Numbered from the stretch's first letter, positions 16,241-25,759 are shown. The stretch is DNA of 64,000 nucleotides from CAVRUH01 sp963822595 (GCA_963822595.1 CAWGIG010000003.1:186001-250000), one strand, 5' to 3'. Made by a program: numbers and translations. The notes: a model not told the origin generated them from the letters alone.

Positions 16241-17881
16241 ATGATACCTCATAATTTGTTTGTTTCATACCGTATAAAATACGGTGTTTTTTTTATTGCT
16301 GATTCGTCTATAACAGTAACAAAAAAATTGGATAAATTAACATTGACCGAAAAATTTAGCAAAATTGTTATCTCGGGTTCGTTTATCGTTGAACCGCTGC
16401 ATAAAACATTGGATTTTTGGGTGCAAAACCTACATCTTGTATGCGAATATAAGTTTGCTCCCTATAACCAAATCTTTCAAACTCTCAGCGCTAATGCCTC
16501 GGAAGTTTCACATATCGTGCTCATATTAAGGGAAAAAGACCTTTTCTTTTCAGAACAGCCTGATAACTTGAAGTTGCTTAAAGAGCATCTTCGAAGTGCC
16601 AACAAAACTGTCTTTATCATCTATTGTCCCGATTCCCAAAAAAGCGAGTGGGGCAACTTGCTAAAACACGAACTAGAATCCGTTTCGGATGCCTATTTCA
16701 TCGTTCTGGAAGAATGGCTGCAGGTCTATGCCGTCACAGACTTCTACGATTCTACAACAGATGTTGCAGCTCATATGCCATATACACCTGCTGTCTATAC
16801 AGTCTTGGGTACTCTCGTAGCACGTTTAATGGTCACGATGCAGGCTCCTATTATCAAATTGATCGCCGTTGATTGCGATAACACACTATGGAAAGGTGTT
16901 CTTGCCGAAGAGACAATAACGATCCATGAAGAATTTCAAGAATGGTTAATGGTGCAGCAAAGAAGGGGAGTCGCTATTGCTCTTTTCAGCAAAAACGAGC
17001 TGGAAGATGTTCAAGCATTGTTTGAGAAGAATCGGGAAATGATCCTTCAAATGGATTCAATTGTTGGGTGGTGCGTGAATTGGGAAAATAAAGGTGAAAA
17101 CCTTTCAAAGTTTATCCAAACGATGAATATAAATTCTGATACTGTTCTATTCCTCGATGATAATCCTATTGAATGCGCCGCGGTTTCCTCGGCTGTTCCT
17201 GAAGCTATCGTAGTGCAGTTCGATGAGAATGTTTTCCGACATATTTGGGAAATACCTATTTTCCATAAAGCTACTAAAGAAGATTTAGATCGCACAGACA
17301 TGTATAGAAGCCATTTAAAAAGAGAAGTGCTGAAACAGTCTTTAACTTTTAAAGATTTTATCGACTCCCTCGATCTGAAAGTGGGTATCCATCCAATGAA
17401 GGATAATGAGGTTGAAAGAATCGCGCAACTCACACAACGGACAAACCAATTCAATACAACGACGATTCGTAGAAAAACCTCAGAAATTCTGGAGTTTTTA
17501 AAAACGGGGAGTATCTATTCAGTCCATGTTGAAGATCGGTTTGGGGATTATGGCCTCGTCGGGTCTATTTTTATTACTCAAGATCAGATTGTGGAAAACA
17601 TTCTGCTTAGCTGTCGCGTTCTTGGAAGGGGAATAGAACATCAAATGGCAGCATTTATCGCAAAAATATCGGAAAAGTGTGAAATTGTTATTTCCTTTCT
17701 TAAATCGGATAGAAATACACCTGCACAGAATTTCCTAAATTCACTGATGCCTTTGCAAAATGGGCGTTTGCTCTCGGAAATGGCGCTACGTTATGTCCAT
17801 TTAAAGGGGGACTTGACAACATCATCGATTTCATTAACGAAAGGGGAATCACTCATGCCATTCTTACACCAGGGATTCTAA
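16241..17881 (+). CDS. FkbH-like HAD-superfamily protein (start uncertain)
   Basis: The central part is a HAD-fold FkbH domain with the aspartate motif VDCDNTLWKGVLAEE at about 209-223 and VLFLDDNPIE near 304. A GNAT-like C-terminal part follows (RFGDYGLVGSIF, LLSCRVLGRGIEHQM). The N-terminal 50-150 segment (FIVEPLHKTLDFWVQNL, FAPYNQIFQTL) matches the FkbH N-domain. FkbH proteins load glyceryl units onto carrier proteins in polyketide and NRPS pathways. The first 30 codons cover the operator-like palindrome, so the real start is probably a later non-ATG codon, perhaps TTG near 16328. The last 40 or so residues are out of frame with the adenylation domain that begins there, marking a deletion or frameshift junction near 17740. 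Confidence 0.75.
   Translation: MIPHNLFVSYRIKYGVFFIADSSITVTKKLDKLTLTEKFSKIVISGSFIVEPLHKTLDFWVQNLHLVCEYKFAPYNQIFQTLSANASEVSHIVLILREKDLFFSEQPDNLKLLKEHLRSANKTVFIIYCPDSQKSEWGNLLKHELESVSDAYFIVLEEWLQVYAVTDFYDSTTDVAAHMPYTPAVYTVLGTLVARLMVTMQAPIIKLIAVDCDNTLWKGVLAEETITIHEEFQEWLMVQQRRGVAIALFSKNELEDVQALFEKNREMILQMDSIVGWCVNWENKGENLSKFIQTMNINSDTVLFLDDNPIECAAVSSAVPEAIVVQFDENVFRHIWEIPIFHKATKEDLDRTDMYRSHLKREVLKQSLTFKDFIDSLDLKVGIHPMKDNEVERIAQLTQRTNQFNTTTIRRKTSEILEFLKTGSIYSVHVEDRFGDYGLVGSIFITQDQIVENILLSCRVLGRGIEHQMAAFIAKISEKCEIVISFLKSDRNTPAQNFLNSLMPLQNGRLLSEMALRYVHLKGDLTTSSISLTKGESLMPFLHQGF
16269..16285. promoter_or_regulatory. Perfect ACCGTAT-AAA-ATACGGT palindrome
   Basis: A 7-nt-arm palindrome lies 58 nt upstream of the F-box start at 16210 (minus strand) and inside the first codons assigned to the FkbH frame (plus strand). 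It is followed by a T-run. It is identical to the copy at 27704-27720. Confidence 0.7.
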
Positions 17882-17886
17882 CGCTG

Positions 17887-19416
17887 ATGCCGGAAGATTC
17901 GGTTCCTTCTTTGAAACATTTGATGGTGGGTGGTGAGGCTATGGCTCAAAACCTCATGGAGAAATGGCGCACAAAATGTTCCGTTTATAATGGGTATGGA
18001 CCCTGCGAGTGTACGATTCTTACGCATTTTCATCCGTTTCAAGGAGACGAGTCTGCTCGGACTATTGGGTTGCCACTACCAGGCGTAGAGTGTTCCGTTA
18101 ATGAGAAAGGAGAGCTCTATTTGGGAGGAATTGGGATAAAAACCGAGGATGGCCAAATGTTTAGAACGGGTGATCTTGTGCGTTTACTGCCTGGAGGCCT
18201 TTATGAATATGTTGGCAGGAAAAATTCTTACATTAAAATCAATGGATGCCGTGTCGATCTTCATTATATCGAAGATAGAATACTCAAAATTCCCGGAATT
18301 AAAGAAGCAACTGTCATTCCTATAGAAATGCAAAGCGACAGACCTATTCTTGCTTGCTTTTATACGAGCGGACTTGTGAATCAAAAAGAATTAAAAAAGA
18401 CCCTTAGAAGCAAAGTACCAGGGTATATGGTCCCTTCGCAGTACTTCCGATTAGAGGAACTTCCTAGATTGACGAATGGAAAAATCGATAGAATGAAACT
18501 ACAATCGATGGAAGTAGCAGAAAAATCCCCAGAAGGGAATTCTTTTAGTCATTTTGAGACCAAATTAGCCGGAATTTGGAGAGAAATTTTAGGAGAAACC
18601 CCTAAATATGACGATGATGATTTTTTTCAGATGGGTGGAGATTCCTTGTGTGCGATCAAGCTGATGATTGAGATTGAAAAAAAATTGGGTCGGAATATAA
18701 CGATGAAAGACCTTCTAGAGCATGCAACATTCAGAGATTTTGCGGAGTTTATAGGGTCGCAGCAAAAGAACCATGACATGCAGACGGTGATAACCATCCA
18801 AGGTGAGGGGAGTCAGGTTCCTCTTTTTCTGATTCATCCATCTATTGGCCTTGCAGAATGTTATCGTTCCCTTTCTCAGCATTTGCTGGATACCCCCATA
18901 TATGCGATTCAAAATCCTCATATTTTTAAAAAACCGGGTTATTTCTCGTCGGTTTCAGAAATGGCTTCCTATTATGCAAAAGAAATTGCGAAAGTCCGTT
19001 CGAAAGGACCTTATAACATTGGAGGATGGTCTTTTGGAGGGGTTGTGGCATTGGAAGTAGCGTGTATTTTACAAGACTTGGGGGAAACGATTGATTCGGT
19101 AATACTTGTGGATAGCTATGCTCCAGGAGCCGTCATTAATGAGAGTCCACTTTTAGTACATTCTAAAGAACTTTTGTTTGAATCGGCGCACAATAGCAAA
19201 CTCGCACAGGCACATCAGGCAAGTTGTTTTGAGGGTAGAGTTTTTCTGATACGTTCACATGAAAGCAAATTATGGGATAACGGATGGCATTTTTTACCGA
19301 ATCTAAGTATTTCTGAAGTCCCCGTATTGCACCATGAGTTATTTGATTCTAAATATTTCCCCATAACAGCAGCAGCTTTGGACCTCTTAACCGGTATTTT
19401 ATACGGTAGTGAGTAA
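17887..19416 (+). pseudogene. NRPS remnant: truncated adenylation domain, carrier domain, thioesterase
   Basis: This is the C-terminal part of a nonribosomal peptide synthetase module. Adenylation motifs present are YNGYGPCECT (A5), MFRTGDL (A7), GRKNSYIKINGCRVDL (A8) and TNGKIDR (A10). Next come a carrier domain with DDFFQMGGDSLCAIKL (Ser is the phosphopantetheine site, near 250) and a thioesterase with GGWSFGG (near 379) and a C-terminal His region. The same frame is open back to 17713 and reads NGATLCPFKGG, so the adenylation domain begins abruptly and lacks motifs A1-A3 needed for activation. Carrier and thioesterase look intact. It is probably a deletion derivative of an acquired NRPS locus, with possible residual use of the thioesterase. 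Confidence 0.82.
19390..19407. promoter_or_regulatory. Island palindrome upstream of the caspase-like gene
   Basis: ACCGGTATTTTATACGGT is the reverse-orientation core with one inserted G. It lies within the last codons of the NRPS remnant and ends 45 nt before the ATG at 19453, the same relation to a start codon as in the other copies. Confidence 0.55.
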
Positions 19417-19452
19417 AACGCATTTTCTGCTATATTTTTTTACGAGGTTTTT

Positions 19453-20814
19453 ATGCACCCACTATCATTAAGTTGTACTAGACGTTTGGGCAGTCTTATT
19501 CCATGTGCAAGATATAGCACGGCACCGATAAAGACGCATGTTTTATTGGTCGGCGGAGGGGTTGGAGGCCAAACGATTTCGCGCTTGTACCAAAAACATG
19601 TTCCTGAAATTGCTGAATATTTCGATATGCAAAATATTTGCAAATCTCTTGAGAAAAATCACGACATTAAACCTGAAAATATTTCTGTCCTCTTCGGGAA
19701 AGGTGAAAAAACTCCGCAAGTGTTGAATGTAAGGGGAATAAAATCATTCGTAAATCTTTTCTTAAAGAAGCCCAATCATGTTTGTATGCCAGAGCTCCCT
19801 TATTTTAGCGGTGGCGCAACATTCGAGAATTTACAGGGTGAATTAGAACGCCTCACAAGATGTGTGAAGAAAAATGATCGTCTATGGATAGTTCTCAGTG
19901 GGCATGGTCGGTGTTATCAAGGGATGCAAATATGGAATGAATATTTCTCTCTGAACGTCATCACACCCGAATATATACAGGAAAAACTTGGAAAATTCGA
20001 TGCATCTATCAACATATCTCTTTTTGTATCGAGCTGTTATTCAGGACAATTTCTTCCCTTAACAACGAAAAATATTTGCGTTATCACTTCTAGTAATGAT
20101 TCGAAAGTCAGCTATTATACTTTCGCGGAAGGATGTCGCCATTTTCAAAACATCTTCAATAGAAGCTGCAAAAATGTTCCAGGTTTGGGACCTCACTCAA
20201 TCGAAGCTCAGAAGAATGAAAATTACTATGCCTCTGATAGTCTGACTTACGTTGTCGACAGAGCTTTTGAAGACCGCGTAGGTGAAAGAAAAATCAAAAA
20301 GCTATTTGATAAAATTATGAGACGACTTTACGCGCCTTATATCGCTCATGTAACTACGGCTGCTATCATTGCTGTCGTTATTTTAGATGAAACCGGTATG
20401 GCCTGGTATTTGTATAACTACAAAGCATTCATAGCAATCGCTAAATTGGCTCCGATTGTGCTTAAAATTGGAGGGGCGTTAGTTTTTACCGGCAGCTATA
20501 AAAAGGCCGAGGCCTACTATCATCAGTCTAGTCTTTACAAGAACAGTTATATCCGTTCTGATCTAAACTTATTGAGAAAAATACAGAATCATAACATGTT
20601 GGTTGATCCTAGAAAAAATTATCTTTTGTTAACTCATCAGGCTTTAATAAGAGATACTTTGAATTATTTGGATCTTATGAAAAAAGAACACGATTCCGAT
20701 AAGCCTCTCACCAGTTATTACTATCTATACGATAAAGTGAAAGTCTTTCTTTCGATAGCGACAGCTGAAGAAATTGAAATTTTCATCGCAATATGCAAAA
20801 ATCTCCGATTTTAG
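19453..20814 (+). CDS. Caspase-like cysteine peptidase, 453 aa
   Basis: Residues about 27-260 resemble the caspase/legumain fold (clan CD). The opening strand is HVLLVGGGVGG, the catalytic His is in WIVLSGHGR (H151) and the catalytic Cys in ISLFVSSCYSGQF (C195), each at the end of a hydrophobic strand as in C13/C14 peptidases. The C-terminal part has two hydrophobic segments (about 297-345) that could be membrane helices. The first 26 residues (LSLSCTRRLGSLIPCARYST) are basic, Ser-rich and free of acidic residues, like a mitochondrial presequence. TACGAGG precedes the ATG. A small paralogous gene follows 23 nt later, probably in one operon. Peptidase activity and host targeting are inferred. 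Confidence 0.78.
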   Translation: MHPLSLSCTRRLGSLIPCARYSTAPIKTHVLLVGGGVGGQTISRLYQKHVPEIAEYFDMQNICKSLEKNHDIKPENISVLFGKGEKTPQVLNVRGIKSFVNLFLKKPNHVCMPELPYFSGGATFENLQGELERLTRCVKKNDRLWIVLSGHGRCYQGMQIWNEYFSLNVITPEYIQEKLGKFDASINISLFVSSCYSGQFLPLTTKNICVITSSNDSKVSYYTFAEGCRHFQNIFNRSCKNVPGLGPHSIEAQKNENYYASDSLTYVVDRAFEDRVGERKIKKLFDKIMRRLYAPYIAHVTTAAIIAVVILDETGMAWYLYNYKAFIAIAKLAPIVLKIGGALVFTGSYKKAEAYYHQSSLYKNSYIRSDLNLLRKIQNHNMLVDPRKNYLLLTHQALIRDTLNYLDLMKKEHDSDKPLTSYYYLYDKVKVFLSIATAEEIEIFIAICKNLRF

Positions 20815-20837
20815 CAGAGAACAAGATAGGAGGCGAA

Positions 20838-21179
20838 GTGAACAGTTTATCAAGAGCAGAGTTGGGATCTTATAGTATTTATAGATGTTTTCGACGTTGC
20901 TATTCAACGAGTGATCAATCTAAGCGTATCAATAATATCAGTTTAGAAAAGATCTTAGAAGAAGATATGCTTCAAAAGCCTGTCATTTGGCAGAAACTGA
21001 ATGTTAGTATTCTTAAGGCAGATTTAGGTGAAGGTATAACAGCCCATCTTTTTCCTGGAGCCGAGGAGCATAATACAAGTATAAGTGTTTCAAATGGCGT
21101 TGAAAGCATTTCTTGTGAAATCGCTGAATATTTTTTAGAGAATTGGTCTGTCGGTGAAAAAGCGTCGGAAAAGAAATAG
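20838..21179 (+). CDS. Small protein with presequence-like N-terminus, 113 aa (paralogue of 27350-27688)
   Basis: Comparison with the paralogue at 27350 fixes the start at a GTG (20838) preceded by AGGAGG. The N-terminus MNSLSRAELGSYSIYRCFRR followed by CYSTS is basic and ends in R-C-Y-S-T, close to the R-3 cleavage motif of mitochondrial presequences. The rest (VIWQKLNVSILKADLGEGIT and so on) is mixed alpha/beta with no motif I recognise. It follows the caspase-like gene by 23 nt. It ends 1 nt before the stop of the convergent F-box gene. Confidence 0.72.
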   Translation: MNSLSRAELGSYSIYRCFRRCYSTSDQSKRINNISLEKILEEDMLQKPVIWQKLNVSILKADLGEGITAHLFPGAEEHNTSISVSNGVESISCEIAEYFLENWSVGEKASEKK

Positions 21180-21180
21180 A

Positions 21181-22569
21181 TTATTTCGGTTTTCTTATTT
21201 TTCCCGCAAGACTTTTAATTTTTTCTAGGATCGTCTTTGATTCATCTGCGCGGACGATTACTACCCGATCTCTATTAGGGCTTAATCCATGCACTCTGCC
21301 GTTGTGCACTTCAATTTGCCTATCAAACATATTTTCCGGACCTTTTTTTATGATATCGATCGTAGGTTCTATAAGAATTAAACGACCTTGGTCATCTACA
21401 TAAAAGAGAATGCCATTAAATAATTTCACTTGCGCAGGCTCTGAGATACGAAATCCAACATTAATTCTCGAAATAACTTTATTTTCAGATAGGGAAAAAG
21501 TGGTGATATCTTCGAACTTGGAAATTAAATAAATCAAATTTTGATCATAATCGGCAATAATTGTATTGATAACAAGTTCATTCAATTCATAAATGACACG
21601 AGATCCTTTAAGTGAACACCCCATAACAGCTTTCTGAGTGGAGTAAATAACCTCATCATTCATCAGGATATGATTCCAACCCATTCCTACTCTTTTGGGT
21701 TTATCAACCTTTTGAGTATCCCAAAGATACAATTCTTTTGGAGATATCAAATTTAGTAAACATTCTCCTTCCACCTTTTCTAAAATGATCCCAATATATT
21801 TATTTACCATGATGTCAGAATCTGCACCTTGGGGTAATTCTAGACACCATAACTCTTCTGAATCTTTGAAGGCATAAAGCAACGGCGGCTTAGAATCTCC
21901 ATACCTAGGATCATTCGAACTTTTCAGAATATACAATATTTCATTTTGTATTTTGAAATCATGAATCTCAACACCTTCTTTGATACAGATACATCCGGAT
22001 GGAAAACGACTTTTTTCCCATCTTAAAAGCTGTCCATCATTGGTAGATGCATAAAGATATCGTTTATCAAGGAGGGTTTTTCGAATAATTTCAACTTTCT
22101 TATCCTGGTCATTTTTTCTTGGGACTAACCTAATATAAGGTGATTTTTGAATATTAGGATCCACATCAACCAAGGAAAGCATATTTTTTGCTTTCAATTG
22201 ACTTTTTAACATGAATAAGGATTCATCTGCTAAAATGACTAATTTGTCATCGACAAGGAAGGAGCCTTGACACCTCTCGGTCAAATGGGGTGCAACTTCC
22301 CAAGGAAGATGATGCTCAACTGTCCATTTGTTATGCCTGAAAGATTTATATTTATCGAATAGACCTCCATAAAGTACCCTCCAAGCCCCTTTCTTGTCGA
22401 AAGGATCCTGAAGAGACTCCTTAGAATTCTCATAGAACTCCTTCCACTTAGGATGAACCCCAAAAGCCGCATACCATATCCTACATACCATAGACGCTTT
22501 CGCAAGCGAAATAACATCGAGATGATATCCTACAACGGATAGTGTTCCTCTCATATCTGCAGCATTCAT
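21181..22569 (-). CDS. F-box/beta-propeller protein, tandem array copy 1
   Basis: The F-box lies at about residues 6-50 (LSVVGYHLDVISLAKASMVC, then RIWYAAFGVHPKWKEFY). The remaining 400 residues contain repeated beta-strand units such as LYASTNDGQLLRWEKSRF, LYLWDTQKVDKPKRVGMGWN and LLYAFKDSEELWCLEL, consistent with a propeller. The protein ends in a basic tail (KIRKPK), not a CaaX box. GAGGAGAG precedes the ATG. It is one of four tandem same-strand copies between 21.2 and 27.2 kb. F-box binding to host SKP1 is inferred from the domain only. Confidence 0.82.
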   Translation of the reverse strand: MNAADMRGTLSVVGYHLDVISLAKASMVCRIWYAAFGVHPKWKEFYENSKESLQDPFDKKGAWRVLYGGLFDKYKSFRHNKWTVEHHLPWEVAPHLTERCQGSFLVDDKLVILADESLFMLKSQLKAKNMLSLVDVDPNIQKSPYIRLVPRKNDQDKKVEIIRKTLLDKRYLYASTNDGQLLRWEKSRFPSGCICIKEGVEIHDFKIQNEILYILKSSNDPRYGDSKPPLLYAFKDSEELWCLELPQGADSDIMVNKYIGIILEKVEGECLLNLISPKELYLWDTQKVDKPKRVGMGWNHILMNDEVIYSTQKAVMGCSLKGSRVIYELNELVINTIIADYDQNLIYLISKFEDITTFSLSENKVISRINVGFRISEPAQVKLFNGILFYVDDQGRLILIEPTIDIIKKGPENMFDRQIEVHNGRVHGLSPNRDRVVIVRADESKTILEKIKSLAGKIRKPK

Positions 22570-22598
22570 AGTCTCTCCTCAATATAAAATGAGAAGTT

Positions 22599-22637
22599 AT
22601 ATCATGATGGTTTTTTCATTGCTAGCAAATGATGCAT
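22599..22637 (-). promoter_or_regulatory. Conserved upstream block of F-box array genes (copy before 21181-22569)
   Basis: The stretch ATATCATGATGGTTTTTTCA plus ATTGCTAGCAAATGATGCAT recurs almost unchanged at 25511-25546 and 27261-27299, about 30-40 nt upstream of each F-box start. It probably contains the promoter. Here it also contains the final codons of the preceding F-box gene. Confidence 0.5.
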
Positions 22638-23977
22638 TTTTTGTTCCGGATGCTTTTTTTCTCTTCGGGATAAATGATTACTGCCGTTTCTCTATTAGGA
22701 CTTAATCCATGCACTCTTCCATTGTGCACCTCAATTTGGCCCTCAAGCATCTTTTCGGGGCCCGTCCGTATAATACCTTTCTTAGGATCTATCAGTAGTA
22801 ACCTACCATTCTCATCAACACAATATAGAATTCCATTGAAGAACTTTATTCGTTTGTAATCTATGCAATTAGTTCCGATATCAATATTTGAAATTACCTT
22901 TTCATTTGATAGAGAAAAAGTGACTAAGTAATGATGTGCGATAATTATATAAATTAAATTCTGATCACAATTTGGGATTATTGCATCTACATCCTCATTA
23001 TCTATATCATAAATAATGCGAGATCCTTTCAGAGAATGGGCTACAATTTTATACCCATCAGCATAGATGACTTCATTATTCATTAAGACATGATGCCAGC
23101 CCTTTCCAACATGTTTTGGTATTTCCCCTTTAAAAGTATCCCAAAGATAGACTTCTCCCGGAAGTTCACTACCAAATGCATTTTTAATTTTCTCAAAGAT
23201 GATCCCAATATTTTTATTAACCTTGATCTCAAAATTCCATCCTTGGGTTATATCTAGTCCCCATAACTCTTCTGAGTTTTTGAAGGCATATAGAAATGTT
23301 TTTCTATCATTGTTATTCTTTCTATTAAGGATGTACAATATTTGGTTTTGTATTTTGAAATCAAGAATAGAAAGACCTTTTTTAAATACCCTAGTACATC
23401 CAGATGGAAAACGACTTCTTTCCCATTTTAAAAGTTGACCATCATTGGCTGAAGCATAAAAAAAATCTCTATCAATTAGAGTGTCCAGGATGCAGTGAAC
23501 GCGGCTACTTTCCATCTCATTTGGAATAGAGATCAGACAATAGGGTTGTTTAAGCGGAAAATAAGGATCTTTATCAACCACGCACTGCATATTTGGAGCT
23601 TTCAGTTGATTTTTAAGCATGAAGAACAAGTTATCAGCTATTATGACTAATTTCCCATCGACGAAGAAGGAATCATGGATTGGTAAATACCGAAGCTGTC
23701 CCTCTAAACCGGGCTGATGATATTCAATTTGCCATCTTTTTTGCATCAGCGATTTGCATTTATTAAACAGTTCTCCATAAAGTATTCTCCAGGGGCCTTT
23801 CTTATCCAAAGGATCCTGCAGATACTCGTCAGAATTCAGATAAAATTCTTTCCATTTAGGATGATTCCCAAACGCTGCATTCCATATCCTACAAACCATC
23901 GACGCTTTCGCAAGCGAAACAACATCTAAGTGATATCCTACAACGGATAATGTTTCTCTCATATCTGCAGCATTCAT
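22622..23977 (-). CDS. F-box/beta-propeller protein, tandem array copy 2, ends CIIC
   Basis: Domain layout matches the neighbouring copy: F-box at about 6-50 (YHLDVVSLAKASMVCRIWNA), then propeller-like repeats (FFYASANDGQLLKWERSRF, EVYLWDTFKGEIPKHVGKG). The start is the ATG at 23977 (MNAADM), shared by all copies. The C-terminus differs: the usual tail ESKTILEK...KPK is replaced by a short end, KKCIIC. That end is encoded by the conserved block lying upstream of the next F-box gene, so the CaaX-like ending may be a by-product of a deletion joining gene end and promoter rather than a selected signal. Confidence 0.8.
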   Translation of the reverse strand: MNAADMRETLSVVGYHLDVVSLAKASMVCRIWNAAFGNHPKWKEFYLNSDEYLQDPLDKKGPWRILYGELFNKCKSLMQKRWQIEYHQPGLEGQLRYLPIHDSFFVDGKLVIIADNLFFMLKNQLKAPNMQCVVDKDPYFPLKQPYCLISIPNEMESSRVHCILDTLIDRDFFYASANDGQLLKWERSRFPSGCTRVFKKGLSILDFKIQNQILYILNRKNNNDRKTFLYAFKNSEELWGLDITQGWNFEIKVNKNIGIIFEKIKNAFGSELPGEVYLWDTFKGEIPKHVGKGWHHVLMNNEVIYADGYKIVAHSLKGSRIIYDIDNEDVDAIIPNCDQNLIYIIIAHHYLVTFSLSNEKVISNIDIGTNCIDYKRIKFFNGILYCVDENGRLLLIDPKKGIIRTGPEKMLEGQIEVHNGRVHGLSPNRETAVIIYPEEKKSIRNKKCIIC

Positions 23978-24029
23978 GGTCCTCTCTCTTTTCAAAATTG
24001 AAAATAGTAACTATTGAGATTGATTGTAT

Positions 24030-24194
24030 AGACACAATTAACAGGATACGCAGGATTGCAAGCGGCAGGTTAAAAAAAAGGATAAGAAAAAAGAAAAGAG
24101 ATTAAAAAAAGCAATTTTTTTTTCTTTCTTATCTTTTTTTATCCTTTTTTTATCCTGCCGCTTGCGATCCTGCTTATCCTGTTAATTGTGTCTA
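24030..24194. repeat. TAGACAC-family palindrome, copy 1
   Basis: The arms begin TAGACACAATTAACAGGATA and end with the matching complement ...GTGTCTA, with GCAAGCGGCAGG inside. The centre is A/T-rich (AAAGGATAAGAAAA and its complement). Flanking sequence (ATTGATTGTA and ATAGATTGCC complement) extends the pairing weakly. It lies between two same-strand F-box genes, 12 nt from the stop of the upstream one. Confidence 0.9.
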
Positions 24195-24205
24195 GGCAAT
24201 CTATC

Positions 24206-25474
24206 TCATAAAGGTCGAACAATTACGGCCTTTCTTGTTTCTGGGCATGTTCCATGTACCCTGCCGTTATGCACTTCAATTTTAGCGGTAAACATTTTTT
24301 GGGGACCTTTTCTTTTAATACCCCCTTTAGGACTTATCAGAAGCAAGCTGCCATTTCTATCGACACAATAAAGAATCCCATTAAAGAACTTCATTTCTTG
24401 GAAATTTAAAGTATTGTCCTCGATAACAATAGTTGAAATAATTTGGCAACTCGAACAGCAAACAGTCGAAATTATTTTCTCTTCGTAAATGATGTAAATC
24501 AAATTTTGATCAGGATTTGGAATGATTGCATCAATTTTCCCGAGATTCCGACAAACCTCACGCGATCCTTTGAGTGATCGGGCTTTAATGATATCCTCGA
24601 AAGCATAAATAACTTCATCATTCATGAGGACCGCATGAGAACACTTACCAACTTCTATTGGTTTTTCACAGCTACGACTATCCCAAATATATAATTCGGA
24701 TGTATTATCCATGAGTTCGCCACTCCGAATCACTTCAAATAATTTTGTCCCATTATTATCTAAAAGAGAATCGACAAAATCTTTTTTCTCTAAAATCATT
24801 CCAATATATTTATTAACTTTTATATCAATTATTGATTCTCCCGGAAAATCTAGGCACCATAGGTCTTCTGAGTTTCTTGAGGCAGTTATCAGCTGAACAG
24901 TGTCAAGATCACTAAATATGTTTAGGGTATACAACACTTCGTTTTGGATCTTAAAATCTGTAATATCAGCACCTCTTTCAATGACCCACGTATGTTCTGA
25001 TGGAAAACAGTTTCTTTTCCATTTTAAAAGCTTACCATTAATGGTTGAAGCATAAAGATAATCCCTGTCAAGTTGGGCTTGTAAAAATGCAGCGATAGGA
25101 GGTATATGAGAAAGATTGTAATTCTCAACCCTATAAAACACACAATTAGCCAGAATGATTAATTTATCATCAACATAGAAGCTATTGCATTCTTCGAACC
25201 ACATGTGTGGTGAATAATGCTCAATCGACCAGGCGTTACACATTAGCGATTTGCATCTATTAAATAATTCTCCATAAAGTTCTCTCCATTTTCCTTTCTT
25301 ATCCAATGGACCCTGCAGATACTCGTCAGAATTCAGATAAAATTCTTTCCATTTTGGATGATTCTCGAACGCTGCCTTCCATATCCTACATACCATCGAC
25401 GCTTTCGCAAGCGAAACGACATCAAGGTAATATCCTACAACGGATAATGTTTCTCTCATATCTGCAGCATTCAT
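24206..25474 (-). CDS. F-box/beta-propeller protein, tandem array copy 3 (422 aa)
   Basis: The ATG at 25474 (MNAADM) is the common start. The F-box is at about 6-50 (YYLDVVSLAKASMVCRIWKA). The body keeps the repeat units (LYASTINGKLLKWKRNCF, ELYIWDSRSCEKPIEVGKCS) but lacks about 30 residues after the second strand group (near 95-120) and the C-terminal tail found in copies 1 and 4, ending AVIVRPL. It is the most divergent of the four copies. No signal peptide or CaaX box is present. Confidence 0.8.
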   Translation of the reverse strand: MNAADMRETLSVVGYYLDVVSLAKASMVCRIWKAAFENHPKWKEFYLNSDEYLQGPLDKKGKWRELYGELFNRCKSLMCNAWSIEHYSPHMWFEECNSFYVDDKLIILANCVFYRVENYNLSHIPPIAAFLQAQLDRDYLYASTINGKLLKWKRNCFPSEHTWVIERGADITDFKIQNEVLYTLNIFSDLDTVQLITASRNSEDLWCLDFPGESIIDIKVNKYIGMILEKKDFVDSLLDNNGTKLFEVIRSGELMDNTSELYIWDSRSCEKPIEVGKCSHAVLMNDEVIYAFEDIIKARSLKGSREVCRNLGKIDAIIPNPDQNLIYIIYEEKIISTVCCSSCQIISTIVIEDNTLNFQEMKFFNGILYCVDRNGSLLLISPKGGIKRKGPQKMFTAKIEVHNGRVHGTCPETRKAVIVRPL

Positions 25475-25582
25475 GGTCAACTCTCTCTTCAAAATTGAAA
25501 ATAGCAATTTATATCAAGATGATTAATTCATTGCTAACAAATGATGTACTTTCAAGAACACATATTATTGAGATAGATCGTA

Positions 25583-25740
25583 TAGACACCATTAACAGGA
25601 TACGCAGGATCGCAAGCGGCAGGATAAAAAAAGGATAAGAAAAAAGAAAAGAGATTAAGCAATTCTTTTTTCTTTCTTATCTTTTTTATCCTTTTTTATC
25701 CTGCCGCTTGCGATCCTGCTTATCCTGTTAATGGTGTCTA
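25583..25740. repeat. TAGACAC-family palindrome, copy 2
   Basis: TAGACACCATTAACAGGATA... pairs with ...CCTGTTAATGGTGTCTA. The CC/GG change relative to copy 1 is present on both arms. It sits about 110 nt upstream of F-box copy 3 and about 90 nt past the end of copy 4, next to a fragment of F-box coding sequence. Confidence 0.9.
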
Positions 25741-25759
25741 GGCAATCCATCGTATTCTT

